DNA of 38,186 nt from Lysobacteraceae bacterium NML07-0707. Its GTDB lineage: Bacteria > Pseudomonadota > Gammaproteobacteria > Xanthomonadales > Xanthomonadaceae. Every line of letters starts with the position of its first letter. Within the stretch, counting starts at the first letter, position 1. A program made the position numbers and the translations under genes. Shown one piece after another: positions 25,898 through 34,260 of this stretch. The notes below the pieces were generated by a model. The model worked only from the letters and a program-made list of their open reading frames with translations, was not told where the DNA came from and did no database searches. Where the stretch lies: positions 1 through 38,186 of the forward strand of contig NWQT01000035.1 in assembly GCA_002798295.1 (NCBI GenBank), given 5' to 3'.

Positions 25898-25912
25898 TGT
25901 GATATTTTCACA
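25898..25912. promoter_or_regulatory. Inverted repeat TGTGA-N5-TCACA
   Basis: It resembles a CRP/Clp half-site pair but with a 5-base spacer where CRP sites have 6. It lies 10 bp further upstream than the Fur-like box. It is a possible activator site for the receptor gene or chance. Confidence 0.3.
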
Positions 25913-25984
25913 CCACAATCCTGTTCTGGCAAGTCTTGCTTGCCTCCCAATCTGCGCTTCACATGCGCAGGGCTTACCCACAAG

Positions 25985-26008
25985 AAGGGGCATCTTGCGA
26001 TGCCCCTT
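25985..26008 (-). terminator. Hairpin after acnB
   Basis: Perfect 9-bp stem AAGGGGCAT / ATGCCCCTT around a 6-nt loop, about 20 bases beyond the acnB stop. The minus-strand tail (CTTGTGGG) has only a weak U tract. Confidence 0.6.
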
Positions 26009-26028
26009 GTGTTTTGTCCGGGCAGCAA

Positions 26029-28632
26029 TCAGGCAGTGACGGTTGCGGCGATTTCCTGATATTCAGGAATCTGGTCGAAGTTCATATAGCGATAAATTTC
26101 TTCGCCCTTGCCGTCGATAACCTGCATATCGGCCAAGTATTCCTCGCGGGTGGGGATGCGCCCAAGGCGCGAGCAGATCGCCGCCAGCTCCGCCGAGCCC
26201 AGGTACACATTGGTATTGCGCCCCAGACGGTTCGGGAAGTTGCGGGTCGAGGTGCTCATCACCGTGGCGCCTTCACGCACCTGCGCCTGGTTGCCCATGC
26301 ACAGCGAACAGCCGGGCATTTCCATGCGCGCGCCAGCGGTGCCGAAGGTGCCGTAATGGCCTTCCTTGGTCAGCTCCGATGCATCCATCTTGGTCGGCGG
26401 CGCCACCCACAAACGGGTCGGGATGTCACGCTTGCCTTCCAGCAGTTTGGCAGCCGCGCGGAAGTGACCGATATTGGTCATGCACGAGCCGATAAACACT
26501 TCGTCGATGGCAGCACCGGCCACTTCCGAGAGTGTCTTGGCATCGTCCGGGTCGTTCGGGCAGCAGACAATCGGCTCGATGATTTCATCGAGATTGATTT
26601 CGATGACGGCGGCGTATTCGGCATCGGCATCGGCTTCCAAGAGCTGCGGATCGGCAAGCCAAGCTTCCATTTTTTCGATACGGCGCTGTAGCGAACGGGC
26701 ATCGGCATAGCCTTCGGCAATCATCCACTTCAGCAGGGTGATATTGCTGTTGAGGTATTCGATGATCGGCGCCTTGTCGAGCTTCACCGTGCAGCCGGCA
26801 GCCGAACGCTCTGCCGAGGCATCGGCAAGCTCAAAGGCTTGCTCCACCTTCAGATGCGGCAGGCCTTCGATTTCCAGAATGCGGCCGGAGAACACGTTCT
26901 TCTTGCCCTTCTTTTCCACCGTCAGCAGGCCTTGCTTGATGGCATACAGCGGGATGGCATGCACCAGGTCCCGCAGGGTCACGCCCGGCTGCATCTTGCC
27001 GGTAAAGCGCACCAGAACCGATTCTGGCATGTCCAGCGGCATCACGCCGGTGGCGGCGGCAAAGGCCACCAGCCCCGAGCCTGCCGGGAAGGAAATGCCG
27101 ACCGGGAAGCGGGTGTGGCTGTCGCCGCCAGTGCCGACGGTATCGGGCAGCAGCATGCGGTTCAGCCAGCTGTGAATGACGCCATCGCCGGGGCGCAGGC
27201 TGATGCCGCCACGGGTGGAGATGAACTCCGGCAGGGTGTGATGGGTCTTGACGTCCACCGGCTTGGGATAAGCCGCGGTGTGGCAGAACGACTGCATCAC
27301 AAGGTCTGCCGAGAAGCCCAGGCAGGCCAAGTCTTTGAGCTCGTCGCGGGTCATCGGGCCGGTGGTGTCCTGCGAGCCCACCGAGGTCATCTTCGGCTCG
27401 CAATAGGTGCCGGGGCGAATACCCTGGCCTTCCGGCAGGCCGCAGGCGCGACCGACCATCTTCTGCGCCAGGGTGAAGCCCTTGCCGCTGTCAGCCGGGT
27501 TCTGCGGCAGACGGAACAGTTCGGACGGCGGCAAGCCCAGTGCCTCACGTGCCTTGGCCGTCAGGCTGCGGCCAATAATCAGCGGAATACGGCCGCCGGC
27601 GCGCACTTCGTCCAGCAGCACATCAGACTTCAACACGCTCTCGGCAATCTGCTTGCCATCCTTGAAAGCCGTGACCTTGCCGCTGGAATGGTCGATTTTC
27701 AGCTCGATGACATCGCCCAGATTCATTTCCGAGACATCGATTTCCAGCGGCAGCGCGCCGGCATCTTCCATGGTGTTGTAGAAAATCGGCGCAATCTTGC
27801 CGCCCAGGCAAACACCGCCAAAACGCTTGTTGGGGATATAGGGAATATCCTCGCCGGTCCACCACAACACGCTATTGGTGGCCGATTTGCGGCTGGAGCC
27901 GGTGCCGACCACATCCCCCACATAGGCGACCAGATGGCCTTTTTCCTTGAGCTTTTGAATCACCTCAATCGGGCCGCGCTTGCCGTCTTCTTCCGGCTCG
28001 AACGGCGCATCCGGGCGCTTGTTCTTCAGCATCGCCAGCGCGTGCAGCGGAATATCCGGGCGGGTGGTGGCGTCCGGTGCGGGCGAAAGGTCGTCGGTAT
28101 TGGTTTCCCCCGGCACCTTGAACACGGTAATGGTCAGCGATTCGGGCACGCCTTCACGGCTGGTGAACCATTCGCCATCGGCCCAGCTCTGCATCACCGC
28201 CTTGGCATGGGCATTGCCTGCATCAGCCTTGGCCTTGACATCATGGAAAGCATCGAACATCAGCAGGGTGTGCTTCAGCGCTTGGGCAGCAGTTTCGCCA
28301 AGCTCGGCATCGTCCAGCAATTCCACCAGCGGATGAATGTTGTAGCCGCCCAGCATGGTGCCAAGCAGCTCCACCGCATGCTTGCGGCTGATCAGCGGGG
28401 TGACTTCCTTGCCAAAGGCGACCGCCGCCAGATAGCTGGCCTTGACCTTGGCGGCATCATCCACGCCCGCAGGCACGCGCTGGCTAAGCAGTTCAACCAG
28501 ATATTCGCCCTCGCCTGCAGGCGGGTTCTTGATGAGTTCAATGAGTTCTGCGGTTTGTTGCGCACTCAGCGGCAGCGGCGGGATGCCGAGAGCGGCGCGT
28601 TCTTCGACGTGTTGGCGATAGCTGGCAAGCAT
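26029..28632 (-). CDS. acnB: Aconitate hydratase B
   Basis: Fe-S enzyme of the citric acid cycle (citrate to isocitrate), 867 aa as in E. coli AcnB. The HEAT-like N-terminal domain (about 1-160) is followed by the swivel domain, with [20 protein letters not shown], and the catalytic domains. The cluster cysteines are visible in [10 protein letters not shown] and [12 protein letters not shown]. Other conserved stretches are [19 protein letters not shown] and [26 protein letters not shown] lies about 7 nt before the ATG. The vapC stop is only 43 bp upstream on the same strand with no terminator-like hairpin between, so vapBC transcription may run into acnB. Confidence 0.97.
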   Translation of the reverse strand: MLASYRQHVEERAALGIPPLPLSAQQTAELIELIKNPPAGEGEYLVELLSQRVPAGVDDAAKVKASYLAAVAFGKEVTPLISRKHAVELLGTMLGGYNIHPLVELLDDAELGETAAQALKHTLLMFDAFHDVKAKADAGNAHAKAVMQSWADGEWFTSREGVPESLTITVFKVPGETNTDDLSPAPDATTRPDIPLHALAMLKNKRPDAPFEPEEDGKRGPIEVIQKLKEKGHLVAYVGDVVGTGSSRKSATNSVLWWTGEDIPYIPNKRFGGVCLGGKIAPIFYNTMEDAGALPLEIDVSEMNLGDVIELKIDHSSGKVTAFKDGKQIAESVLKSDVLLDEVRAGGRIPLIIGRSLTAKAREALGLPPSELFRLPQNPADSGKGFTLAQKMVGRACGLPEGQGIRPGTYCEPKMTSVGSQDTTGPMTRDELKDLACLGFSADLVMQSFCHTAAYPKPVDVKTHHTLPEFISTRGGISLRPGDGVIHSWLNRMLLPDTVGTGGDSHTRFPVGISFPAGSGLVAFAAATGVMPLDMPESVLVRFTGKMQPGVTLRDLVHAIPLYAIKQGLLTVEKKGKKNVFSGRILEIEGLPHLKVEQAFELADASAERSAAGCTVKLDKAPIIEYLNSNITLLKWMIAEGYADARSLQRRIEKMEAWLADPQLLEADADAEYAAVIEINLDEIIEPIVCCPNDPDDAKTLSEVAGAAIDEVFIGSCMTNIGHFRAAAKLLEGKRDIPTRLWVAPPTKMDASELTKEGHYGTFGTAGARMEMPGCSLCMGNQAQVREGATVMSTSTRNFPNRLGRNTNVYLGSAELAAICSRLGRIPTREEYLADMQVIDGKGEEIYRYMNFDQIPEYQEIAATVTA

Positions 28633-28675
28633 CGAAATTCTCCTGAGGGATTAAGGTAATGAAAGGGAAAATGGT

Positions 28676-29071
28676 TCAGGGCGTGATGAGTTTCAAGCCC
28701 TTGAACCAGTCACGGTAAAACACGGCATCGTGGGTAATCAGCCCATCGCACTGCATCAGCGCATGGGCGCCAATCAAAAATTCCGGGACAGCCCGGTCGC
28801 CCTCGCCACCACGCTGGCGATAGCGACGCTGCATTTCTCCGGCGCGCAGTGCGGACTTGGCTTCCAGCGGCAGATAGCGGATGCCGATTTCTTCCAGCAC
28901 GGCAAGCGCTTCATCCCCATCTTGCAGGGCGCTACAGACCTCTGCCAGGGCAACCTCGCCAATCACCACCGCGCCTTGCGCCAGCGCCCGGCGCAGCACT
29001 GCTTCCGCAGCATCGGCATGCTCGCCATCGGTGAGCAGATCCAGCAGCACGCCCGAATCAATGGCAATCAC
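28676..29071 (-). CDS. vapC: VapC-type PIN-domain toxin
   Basis: 131-residue PIN-domain ribonuclease, the toxin half of a type II toxin-antitoxin pair. Acidic residues are D5 (MIAIDSGVLLDLL), E44 (ALAEVCSAL), E97 (PEFLIGAHALMQ) and D115 (LITHDAVFYRDWF). At E97 most VapC proteins have aspartate, so this is a conservative change in the catalytic set. Its ATG overlaps the antitoxin stop as ATGA (29068-29071), the normal arrangement for coupled translation. Its stop lies 43 bp before acnB. The RNA target cannot be told from sequence. Confidence 0.9.
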   Translation of the reverse strand: MIAIDSGVLLDLLTDGEHADAAEAVLRRALAQGAVVIGEVALAEVCSALQDGDEALAVLEEIGIRYLPLEAKSALRAGEMQRRYRQRGGEGDRAVPEFLIGAHALMQCDGLITHDAVFYRDWFKGLKLITP

Positions 29072-29301
29072 GCCGCCCCGCCCTTGCCACGCACGGCGCG
29101 GCTGGCTGCGGCACTATCGGCAAAGCCATCCAGCCGGAAGCGCCCGCGGGCGCGTGAGAGCACATCATCGACATGCTTGCGCAGCACGATGCGACCGCCA
29201 TCCATCTCCACCTTCAAGGTGCTGCCCTTGGTCAGCCCCAGGGCATCACGCACGGCTTTGGGCAAGGTGATTTGTCCACGTTCGGCTACGGTCACTTCCA
29301 T
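29068..29301 (-). CDS. vapB: VapB-type antitoxin, AbrB/SpoVT fold
   Basis: 77 residues. The N-terminal swapped-hairpin AbrB domain reads VTVAERGQITLPKAVRDALG then GSTLKVEMDGGRIVLRK. It is followed by a short flexible tail that should block the toxin. I chose the ATG at 29301. The upstream ATG at 29328 lies only 3 bases past the -10 hexamer, so it would sit before or at the transcript start. The protein should bind its own promoter; the repeats there fit this. Gene order (antitoxin first, 4-nt overlap) is standard for vapBC. Confidence 0.88.
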   Translation of the reverse strand: MEVTVAERGQITLPKAVRDALGLTKGSTLKVEMDGGRIVLRKHVDDVLSRARGRFRLDGFADSAAASRAVRGKGGAA

Positions 29302-29320
29302 GGCGGCGGCTCTGGATGAA

Positions 29321-29359
29321 GTATGCATGCATTATACATACTTGAAGATACATACCCAA
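29321..29359 (-). promoter_or_regulatory. vapBC promoter with repeat operator
   Basis: On the minus strand TTGGGT (29359-29354), a 17-bp spacer and a perfect TATAAT (29336-29331) form a sigma-70-type promoter. GTATGTAT occurs twice as a direct repeat 14 bp apart (29355-29348 and 29341-29334). The inverted half ATGCATAC (29328-29321) follows. The repeats overlap both promoter hexamers, as expected for an antitoxin operator. Confidence 0.65.
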
Positions 29360-29474
29360 ATTTCTCTGCACCCAAGGCGGCTAGGTGCTGCACCGCAACA
29401 GCAAGAATGCTTGCTGAAATTCAGCTTTGCATGATGAAATCCTGCATTCAATACGTTTTGTGCAGGAAAATCGA

Positions 29475-31175
29475 ATGAATCATGCAGCGCGTCCTTGGTT
29501 GGCTCACTACCCCGCAGGCATCCCGCACGAAATTGATCCCGATTCCTATGCCTCGATCAATGCCGTAGTTGGCAAAGCCATTGACCGCTTCCGCCACAAG
29601 CCCGCTTTCTACAATATGGGCAAGGAAATCAGCTATGACGAGTTCGACCGGCTGAGCCTGCAATTTGCCGCTTATCTGACCAATGTGCTGGGGCTGAAAA
29701 AAGGCGAGCGCGTGGCGGTGATGATGCCCAACTGCCTGCAGCAGCCCATTGCCACTTTCGGCATTTTGCGCGCCGGCCTGACCGTCGTGAATGTCAACCC
29801 GCTCTACACCGCGCGCGAGCTGCAACACCAGTTGCGCGACTCCGGCACCTCGGCCGTGGTCATCGTCGATAACTTTGGCCATACCCTGGCCGACATCATC
29901 GCCAGTACCGAGGTCAAGCATGTGGTCACCACCGGGCTTGGCGACATGCTGGGCGGCCTCAAAGGTTGGCTGGTCAATTTCGTGGTCAAGCACATCAAAA
30001 AAATGGTGCCCGCCTATCACATCGCCGGGGCAGTACGCTTCCGCGATGCATTGGCCAAAGGCGCAGCAAGCGGTGCGCTGCCCAAACTCGACATTACCGG
30101 GCAGGATTTGGCCTTTTTGCAATACACCGGCGGCACCACCGGCGTGGCCAAGGGCGCGATGCTGACTCATCGCAATCTGGTCGCCAATATGCTGCAGGCA
30201 CGCGCCTGGATTGGCGAAAACGCCAAAGACGGCGAAGAAATCATCATCACCGCCCTGCCGCTGTACCACATCTTTGCCCTGACCGCGAACGCGCTGACCT
30301 TTGTGGAGCTGGGCGCGAAGAATATCCTCATCACCAACCCGCGCGACATGCCGGGCTTTGTGAAAGAACTCAAAAAGCACAAATTCACTGCCATTACCGG
30401 CGTCAACACGCTGTTCAACGGCCTTCTGAATACGCCGGGCTTTAGCGAGCTGGATTTCTCCTCGCTGAAACTCAGCCTTGGCGGTGGCATGGCCGTACAG
30501 CGCAGCGTGGCCGAGCGCTGGAAAAAAACCACCGGCTGCACGCTGGCCGAAGCCTATGGCCTGACGGAAACCTCACCGGCAGTCTGTATCAACCCGCTGG
30601 ATTTGCCCGACTACAACGGCGCGATTGGCCTGCCGATTTCCTCCACCCTGGTCTGTATCAAGGACGAGGACGGCAATACCCTGCCGATGGATGGCGAAGC
30701 CGTCGGCGAGCTGTGCGTCAAAGGCCCGCAGGTGATGCGTGGCTACTGGCAGCGCGAGGACGAAACCGCCAAGGTGATGGATGCCGAAGGCTGGCTGCAT
30801 ACCGGCGATATGGCGCGCATCGAGCCCAATGGCTATGTGTATATCGTCGATCGCAAAAAAGACATGATTCTGGTCTCCGGCTTCAACGTCTATCCCAACG
30901 AAGTCGAAGACGTACTGGCGGCCATGCCCGGCATCACCGAAGTGGCCGCCATTGGTGTCCCGGATGAGCGCTCCGGTGAAACGGTCAAGGTCTTTATCGT
31001 GAAAAAAGACCCGGGCCTGACCGCAGAAAAAGTCAGGGCTTATGCCCGTGAAAACCTCACCGGCTATAAGCGCCCGCATCACATCGAATTTATTGACGAG
31101 CTGCCCAAGACCAATGTCGGCAAAATTCTGCGCCGCGAGCTGCGTGAGCGGGAACTGGCCAAAATTCAAAGCTGA
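29475..31175 (+). CDS. fadD: Long-chain fatty acid--CoA ligase
   Basis: AMP-forming acyl-CoA synthetase that activates fatty acids for beta-oxidation; 566 aa, the usual size. The ATP/AMP motif is LQYTGGTTGVAKGAMLTHRN near residue 215. The second motif is AEAYGLTETSP near 360, followed by WLHTGDMARIEPNGYVYIVD and the hinge RKKDMILVSGFNVYPNEVED (FACS signature). The C-terminal lysine is in KTNVGKILRRELR. I chose the ATG at 29475 because AGGA lies just upstream. An in-frame ATG at 29427 adds 16 unconvincing residues. It diverges from vapBC and ends at a strong terminator. Confidence 0.95.
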   Translation: MNHAARPWLAHYPAGIPHEIDPDSYASINAVVGKAIDRFRHKPAFYNMGKEISYDEFDRLSLQFAAYLTNVLGLKKGERVAVMMPNCLQQPIATFGILRAGLTVVNVNPLYTARELQHQLRDSGTSAVVIVDNFGHTLADIIASTEVKHVVTTGLGDMLGGLKGWLVNFVVKHIKKMVPAYHIAGAVRFRDALAKGAASGALPKLDITGQDLAFLQYTGGTTGVAKGAMLTHRNLVANMLQARAWIGENAKDGEEIIITALPLYHIFALTANALTFVELGAKNILITNPRDMPGFVKELKKHKFTAITGVNTLFNGLLNTPGFSELDFSSLKLSLGGGMAVQRSVAERWKKTTGCTLAEAYGLTETSPAVCINPLDLPDYNGAIGLPISSTLVCIKDEDGNTLPMDGEAVGELCVKGPQVMRGYWQREDETAKVMDAEGWLHTGDMARIEPNGYVYIVDRKKDMILVSGFNVYPNEVEDVLAAMPGITEVAAIGVPDERSGETVKVFIVKKDPGLTAEKVRAYARENLTGYKRPHHIEFIDELPKTNVGKILRRELRERELAKIQS

Positions 31176-31190
31176 CTTCTCACATGGCAC

Positions 31191-31218
31191 AAATGGCAGA
31201 CTGCAATGTCTGCCATTT
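31191..31218 (+). terminator. Rho-independent terminator after fadD
   Basis: Perfect 11-bp stem AAATGGCAGAC / GTCTGCCATTT with loop TGCAAT. The stem runs into TTTTT (31216-31220). It begins 15 bases beyond the fadD stop. Confidence 0.85.
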
Positions 31219-31227
31219 TTACTGCCA

Positions 31228-31671
31228 ATGAATCACTATCTGTTAATGCACTTGATGCACCTTTTGGCTGCATTTGTTTTTGTCGGCGTGGTGTTTTTCG
31301 AAGTGTTGTTTCTTGGCAGCATCCGCAAGCACTTGCCGGACAGCATCATCCGCCCCATTGAAAAAGCCATCGGCAACCGGGCAGTGCAGTTAATGCCCTG
31401 GACGCTGATGCTGCTCTACGGCAGCGGTATCGGCATGGCCTGGCGTTATCGTGCCGCCCTGGCCGATCCGCTGAACAACAGCTTTGGATTGTTATTGACA
31501 GTGAAAATCGCACTGGCTTTGAGTGTCCTGGGACATTTCATGACTGCCATGTGGCTGCGCCGCCAGGGCAAGCTGATAGCGCTCACCTCAAAACGTCTTC
31601 ATATCAGTGTGTTCAGCCATATGCTCGGCATCATCATGCTGGCCAAGCTGATGTTTGCGACAAGTTGGTAG
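31228..31671 (+). CDS. Small integral membrane protein, CopD/DUF2269-like
   Basis: 147 residues with four predicted membrane segments (about residues 8-30, 53-72, 82-104 and 122-143). It begins MNHYLLMHLMHLLAAFVFVG. Histidines at the start of helices (MHLMHLL, LGHFMTAMW, VFSHMLG) recall the membrane heme or copper proteins of the CopD/DUF2269 type; this is a resemblance only. It starts 10 bases after the fadD terminator hairpin, so it needs its own promoter or read-through. It converges with the five-gene operon, with 5 bp between stop codons. Confidence 0.7.
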   Translation: MNHYLLMHLMHLLAAFVFVGVVFFEVLFLGSIRKHLPDSIIRPIEKAIGNRAVQLMPWTLMLLYGSGIGMAWRYRAALADPLNNSFGLLLTVKIALALSVLGHFMTAMWLRRQGKLIALTSKRLHISVFSHMLGIIMLAKLMFATSW

Positions 31672-31676
31672 CCGCT

Positions 31677-32306
31677 TCAAGCGTCTATCGGCATAGCTGA
31701 GAATCGGGCATTGGCCGAGCGTAGCCCCCAAACCAGTTGCACAAAGGCAATATTGTTGATGAGTGGTTCATCACCAATAATCAGCCAGTAGCCGGCGCCA
31801 TCCACCCAGAACATGATCAGGCTTGTAGTGGGCAGCAGCATGTCGATGTCGTTGTGAAACGATACTGCACGGGCGCTGCCACTCCAGCCGCGTTGACGCT
31901 GACGCTGCACAAAATCGGCAAATTCTGCCGCGGCCGCGCAAAGCGCTTCGGCCTCCGTTTGCGAGTACCCAACCCGCGCAAGACAAAAACCGTCATTGGA
32001 TGCCAGCGCTGCCGTGCGGCTGCCAGAGAGGCCGGCAATGGCATGCGGCAGATAATTGTCGAGATTGGCGTCAGGCGCATGCAGTGGCTGCGAAACTTCC
32101 TGCACCCACCCCTCTGCCAACGCCACGGTCAAGAATGTCAAATCGGCGCCACTACGCTCAAGCCATATGCTGCGCAATGGCGCTTGTGATGTGGCCATCA
32201 GGCTTTGCAAGACCTTGCTGACTTCATCAGGCTCAGCCTGGGCATAAGCGCGCAGCGTGCCTATCGGGGTCAGCATCAAATAAGGCTCGGCCGTCTTATC
32301 AGGCAT
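31677..32306 (-). CDS. Unknown protein, last gene of the roadblock/PAS operon
   Basis: 209 residues, soluble, start chosen at 32306 because GAGGAG lies 5 nt upstream. The first half looks mixed alpha/beta. The second half (about residues 110-209) shows a strand-helix-strand-strand-helix order. It runs ALASNDGFCLARVGYSQTEA, then a helix, then SLIMFWVDGAGYWLIIGDEP and a final helix NIAFVQLVWGLR. This order resembles a roadblock/LC7 fold, but sequence similarity is too weak to claim it. It is the fifth gene of the operon, 42 bp after the fourth. I cannot assign a function. Confidence 0.7.
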   Translation of the reverse strand: MPDKTAEPYLMLTPIGTLRAYAQAEPDEVSKVLQSLMATSQAPLRSIWLERSGADLTFLTVALAEGWVQEVSQPLHAPDANLDNYLPHAIAGLSGSRTAALASNDGFCLARVGYSQTEAEALCAAAAEFADFVQRQRQRGWSGSARAVSFHNDIDMLLPTTSLIMFWVDGAGYWLIIGDEPLINNIAFVQLVWGLRSANARFSAMPIDA

Positions 32307-32348
32307 GGCACTCCTCGCTTGCAATCGGTTTCCAAAATCCACAGGACT

Positions 32349-32957
32349 TCAAGTATTTGAGCTTCTGACGCTTTCCAGCGTAGCGGCAACCTCATCCCAG
32401 CGTGTATCCAGGGGCTTTTTGTGTTTGAAAAGCTCACGTCTTACCAGCATGAAGGCCAAGGTATCAAATGTGGCCTGACAGTGCGCCAGAAACTCGTTTT
32501 CTGCCTGCGTATCGCCTGCGAGTATGGCGCACAGCGCCGCTGCGGCCAATGTGCGCGAGTCATCCGTCCCGCACAACAGCGCACGGCGCGGCACATCCAG
32601 CGATGGTGTGGCCAGGATGCACCAGCGCGTTGCCCAGCGGGTAGCGCGCGGCAGGCATTCTCCTGACTGCGCCACGAGGCAAAGTGCTGCATGCGCATGG
32701 GCGGGCAATCGCTGGGCGATATCAGGCGATGCCAACAATTTTGCAAACAACTCAGGCTCGGGCGGGCAGGCATGCAGCATGTCCACCACTGCCGCTTGCA
32801 ATGCCTCACTCCCCGGCATCTGCATGGCCGCGTCAATACGCGCCTGATGATGCGCATGAATCTCAGGCGCGGCCAATACCCTGCGACCAGCGCGCTGGAA
32901 GGCGATACGCACAGCCTGCCCCTCAAGGTTTTCCGGGGCAGGCGGTATAAGCGTCAT
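32349..32957 (-). CDS. Unknown helical protein, fourth gene of the roadblock/PAS operon
   Basis: 202 residues, apparently all helical, no signal peptide or membrane segment. It is rich in alanine, with scattered cysteine and histidine (for example APEIHAHHQARIDAAM, ALLCGTDDSRTLAAAALCAI). The C-terminus is charged (RRELFKHKKPLDTRWDEVAA). GAGG lies about 8 nt before the ATG. No family is recognised. It lies 39 bp after the PhnD-like gene and 42 bp before the last gene. An adaptor or chaperone for the sensory proteins is conceivable but unsupported. Confidence 0.7.
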   Translation of the reverse strand: MTLIPPAPENLEGQAVRIAFQRAGRRVLAAPEIHAHHQARIDAAMQMPGSEALQAAVVDMLHACPPEPELFAKLLASPDIAQRLPAHAHAALCLVAQSGECLPRATRWATRWCILATPSLDVPRRALLCGTDDSRTLAAAALCAILAGDTQAENEFLAHCQATFDTLAFMLVRRELFKHKKPLDTRWDEVAATLESVRSSNT

Positions 32958-32996
32958 AGCTGTGGCCTCGGGCTGGATTGAGCAGTGAGCCGCCGG

Positions 32997-33749
32997 TCAG
33001 TCCAGAAGCGTATCCATGAGGTCGATCATGAATTCGGCATCTTCCCTGTCCATGGCCTCAAATCCGCCCTTGATACCCAGATCATCCAGCACCGGCTGCC
33101 CATCGGCAGAGCCTGAAAGCGACAGCAAGGCCTGCAAAATCTTCTCGCCAGCCTCCTCGTCAACTTGCTTGCCAAGCAAAATCACATGGGTGATATCGGT
33201 CAGCCTGCTTTCAATCAGCGGTTTGAGCTGGGATTGGCTCAGGCGCGACAGCGAGTGATAAGCCTCTGCCAAGAAGAAAGAAGCATCCACTTCCCCCTTG
33301 ATGGCCAGGCGCGCCGAGGCCTGATAGGTGTCCACCTGCACCCAGTTGATATCGGCTTCGGTCAAATCCGCCGCTTCCAGCAGGCGCAGGCCAATCAGCT
33401 TGACATCCTTGTTGTCGGTAAGCGCGATACGGCAGCCGGGCTTGAGATCCTGGATTTTGTTGCAGGGCGAGTGGGCAGAAGTGGCAATCACCATTTCATC
33501 GGGCTTGCCTACCGGGCGGGCAATAGCCCGATAGCCCTGTTCACGCAACATGGTTGCCGCATCAAAGGGATTGGCATAAACCGCCCCCACCTTGCCCGAA
33601 GCGATCCATTCAGCTTGCTCTGCCGCCGAAGCCGGCGTCAGCAAATGAATCTGCATGCCGGTCTTTTTTTGCAGCAGCGTATTGAGCATATGCCAGCCGG
33701 CGAAACGCTCAGGGGCAAAATCCGGCGCAATCAGCATATTGAGCATCAT
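32997..33749 (-). CDS. PhnD-like substrate-binding-fold protein without signal peptide
   Basis: 250 residues of the phosphate/phosphonate-binding (PhnD, type 2 periplasmic binding) fold. Recognisable stretches are MLIAPDFAPERFAGW at the start, then SGKVGAVYANPFDAATMLRE. LKPGCRIALTDNKDVKLIG and GEVDASFFLAEAYHSLS follow. True PhnD proteins carry a signal peptide and sit in the periplasm; this one starts MMLNMLIAPDF directly at the first beta strand, so it should stay in the cytoplasm. GGAGG lies 6 nt upstream. Its ATG overlaps the PAS gene stop (33746-33749, ATGATG). With no transporter genes nearby it is more likely a ligand sensor than an uptake protein. Confidence 0.82.
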   Translation of the reverse strand: MMLNMLIAPDFAPERFAGWHMLNTLLQKKTGMQIHLLTPASAAEQAEWIASGKVGAVYANPFDAATMLREQGYRAIARPVGKPDEMVIATSAHSPCNKIQDLKPGCRIALTDNKDVKLIGLRLLEAADLTEADINWVQVDTYQASARLAIKGEVDASFFLAEAYHSLSRLSQSQLKPLIESRLTDITHVILLGKQVDEEAGEKILQALLSLSGSADGQPVLDDLGIKGGFEAMDREDAEFMIDLMDTLLD

Positions 33750-34243
33750 GCCGCACCTCCTTGTTCTGCCTGGCGCATCTGCTTGTAAAGTGCAGTCATT
33801 TCTTCAATCTTGCGCCGTGAAGGCGCGCGGCGAACCGAAGCAAAACCAACAACTTTGCCATCGCGGATATTGGGTACGGCCGTGGCATACACCCAGTAAT
33901 AGCTGCCATCCTTGCAAAGATTTTTGACATAGCCATGCCATTTTTTGCCTGCATTCAAGGTGTCCCACAAATCCTTGAAGGCCGCGCGCGGCATGTCCGG
34001 ATGGCGCAAGATGCTATGCGGCTGACCGATCAGCTCGCTGCGCGCGTAGCCGGAAATTTCCACAAAAGCATCATTGGCATGGGTCAGGATGCCATTGAGG
34101 TCGGTTCTTGAAACAATCAAGCGTCCTTCCGGGAAAGGCAGCTCGTTATCAGTGACATAAATGGTACGGGAGCTGCCATCGGCATAGGTCCACGTATGCG
34201 CTTGTGCCGGTACTGCCGGCTGGGTCATGTCGGAAAGTGCCAT
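33746..34243 (-). CDS. PAS-domain protein, Aer-like
   Basis: 165 residues from the ATG at 34243. The alternative ATG at 34264 overlaps the roadblock stop as ATGA and adds seven residues; which is used is unclear. A single PAS domain (about residues 40-145) reads LIVSRTDLNGILTHANDAFV, then ISGYARSELIGQPHSILRHP, KDGSYYWVYATAVP and GKVVGFASVRRAP. This is very like the FAD-binding PAS domain of aerotaxis receptors. There is no membrane segment, HAMP or chemoreceptor signalling domain; only a short helix (RRKIEEMTALYKQMRQAE) follows. The output must go through a partner, most simply a neighbour in the operon. Confidence 0.88.
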   Translation of the reverse strand: MALSDMTQPAVPAQAHTWTYADGSSRTIYVTDNELPFPEGRLIVSRTDLNGILTHANDAFVEISGYARSELIGQPHSILRHPDMPRAAFKDLWDTLNAGKKWHGYVKNLCKDGSYYWVYATAVPNIRDGKVVGFASVRRAPSRRKIEEMTALYKQMRQAEQGGAA

Positions 34244-34260
34244 GATGAAAACACTCCCAA

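Noticed and set aside
25898-25912. CRP/Clp binding site ahead of the TonB receptor
   Set aside because: The half-sites TGTGA and TCACA are perfect but the spacer is 5 and not 6 bases, so it is listed only as a low-confidence inverted repeat.
26839-28659. 606-codon open frame on the plus strand opposite acnB
   Set aside because: It is exactly antisense to a clear aconitase gene, has a low-complexity Arg/His/Gly-rich translation and matches no family. It is a codon-bias shadow.
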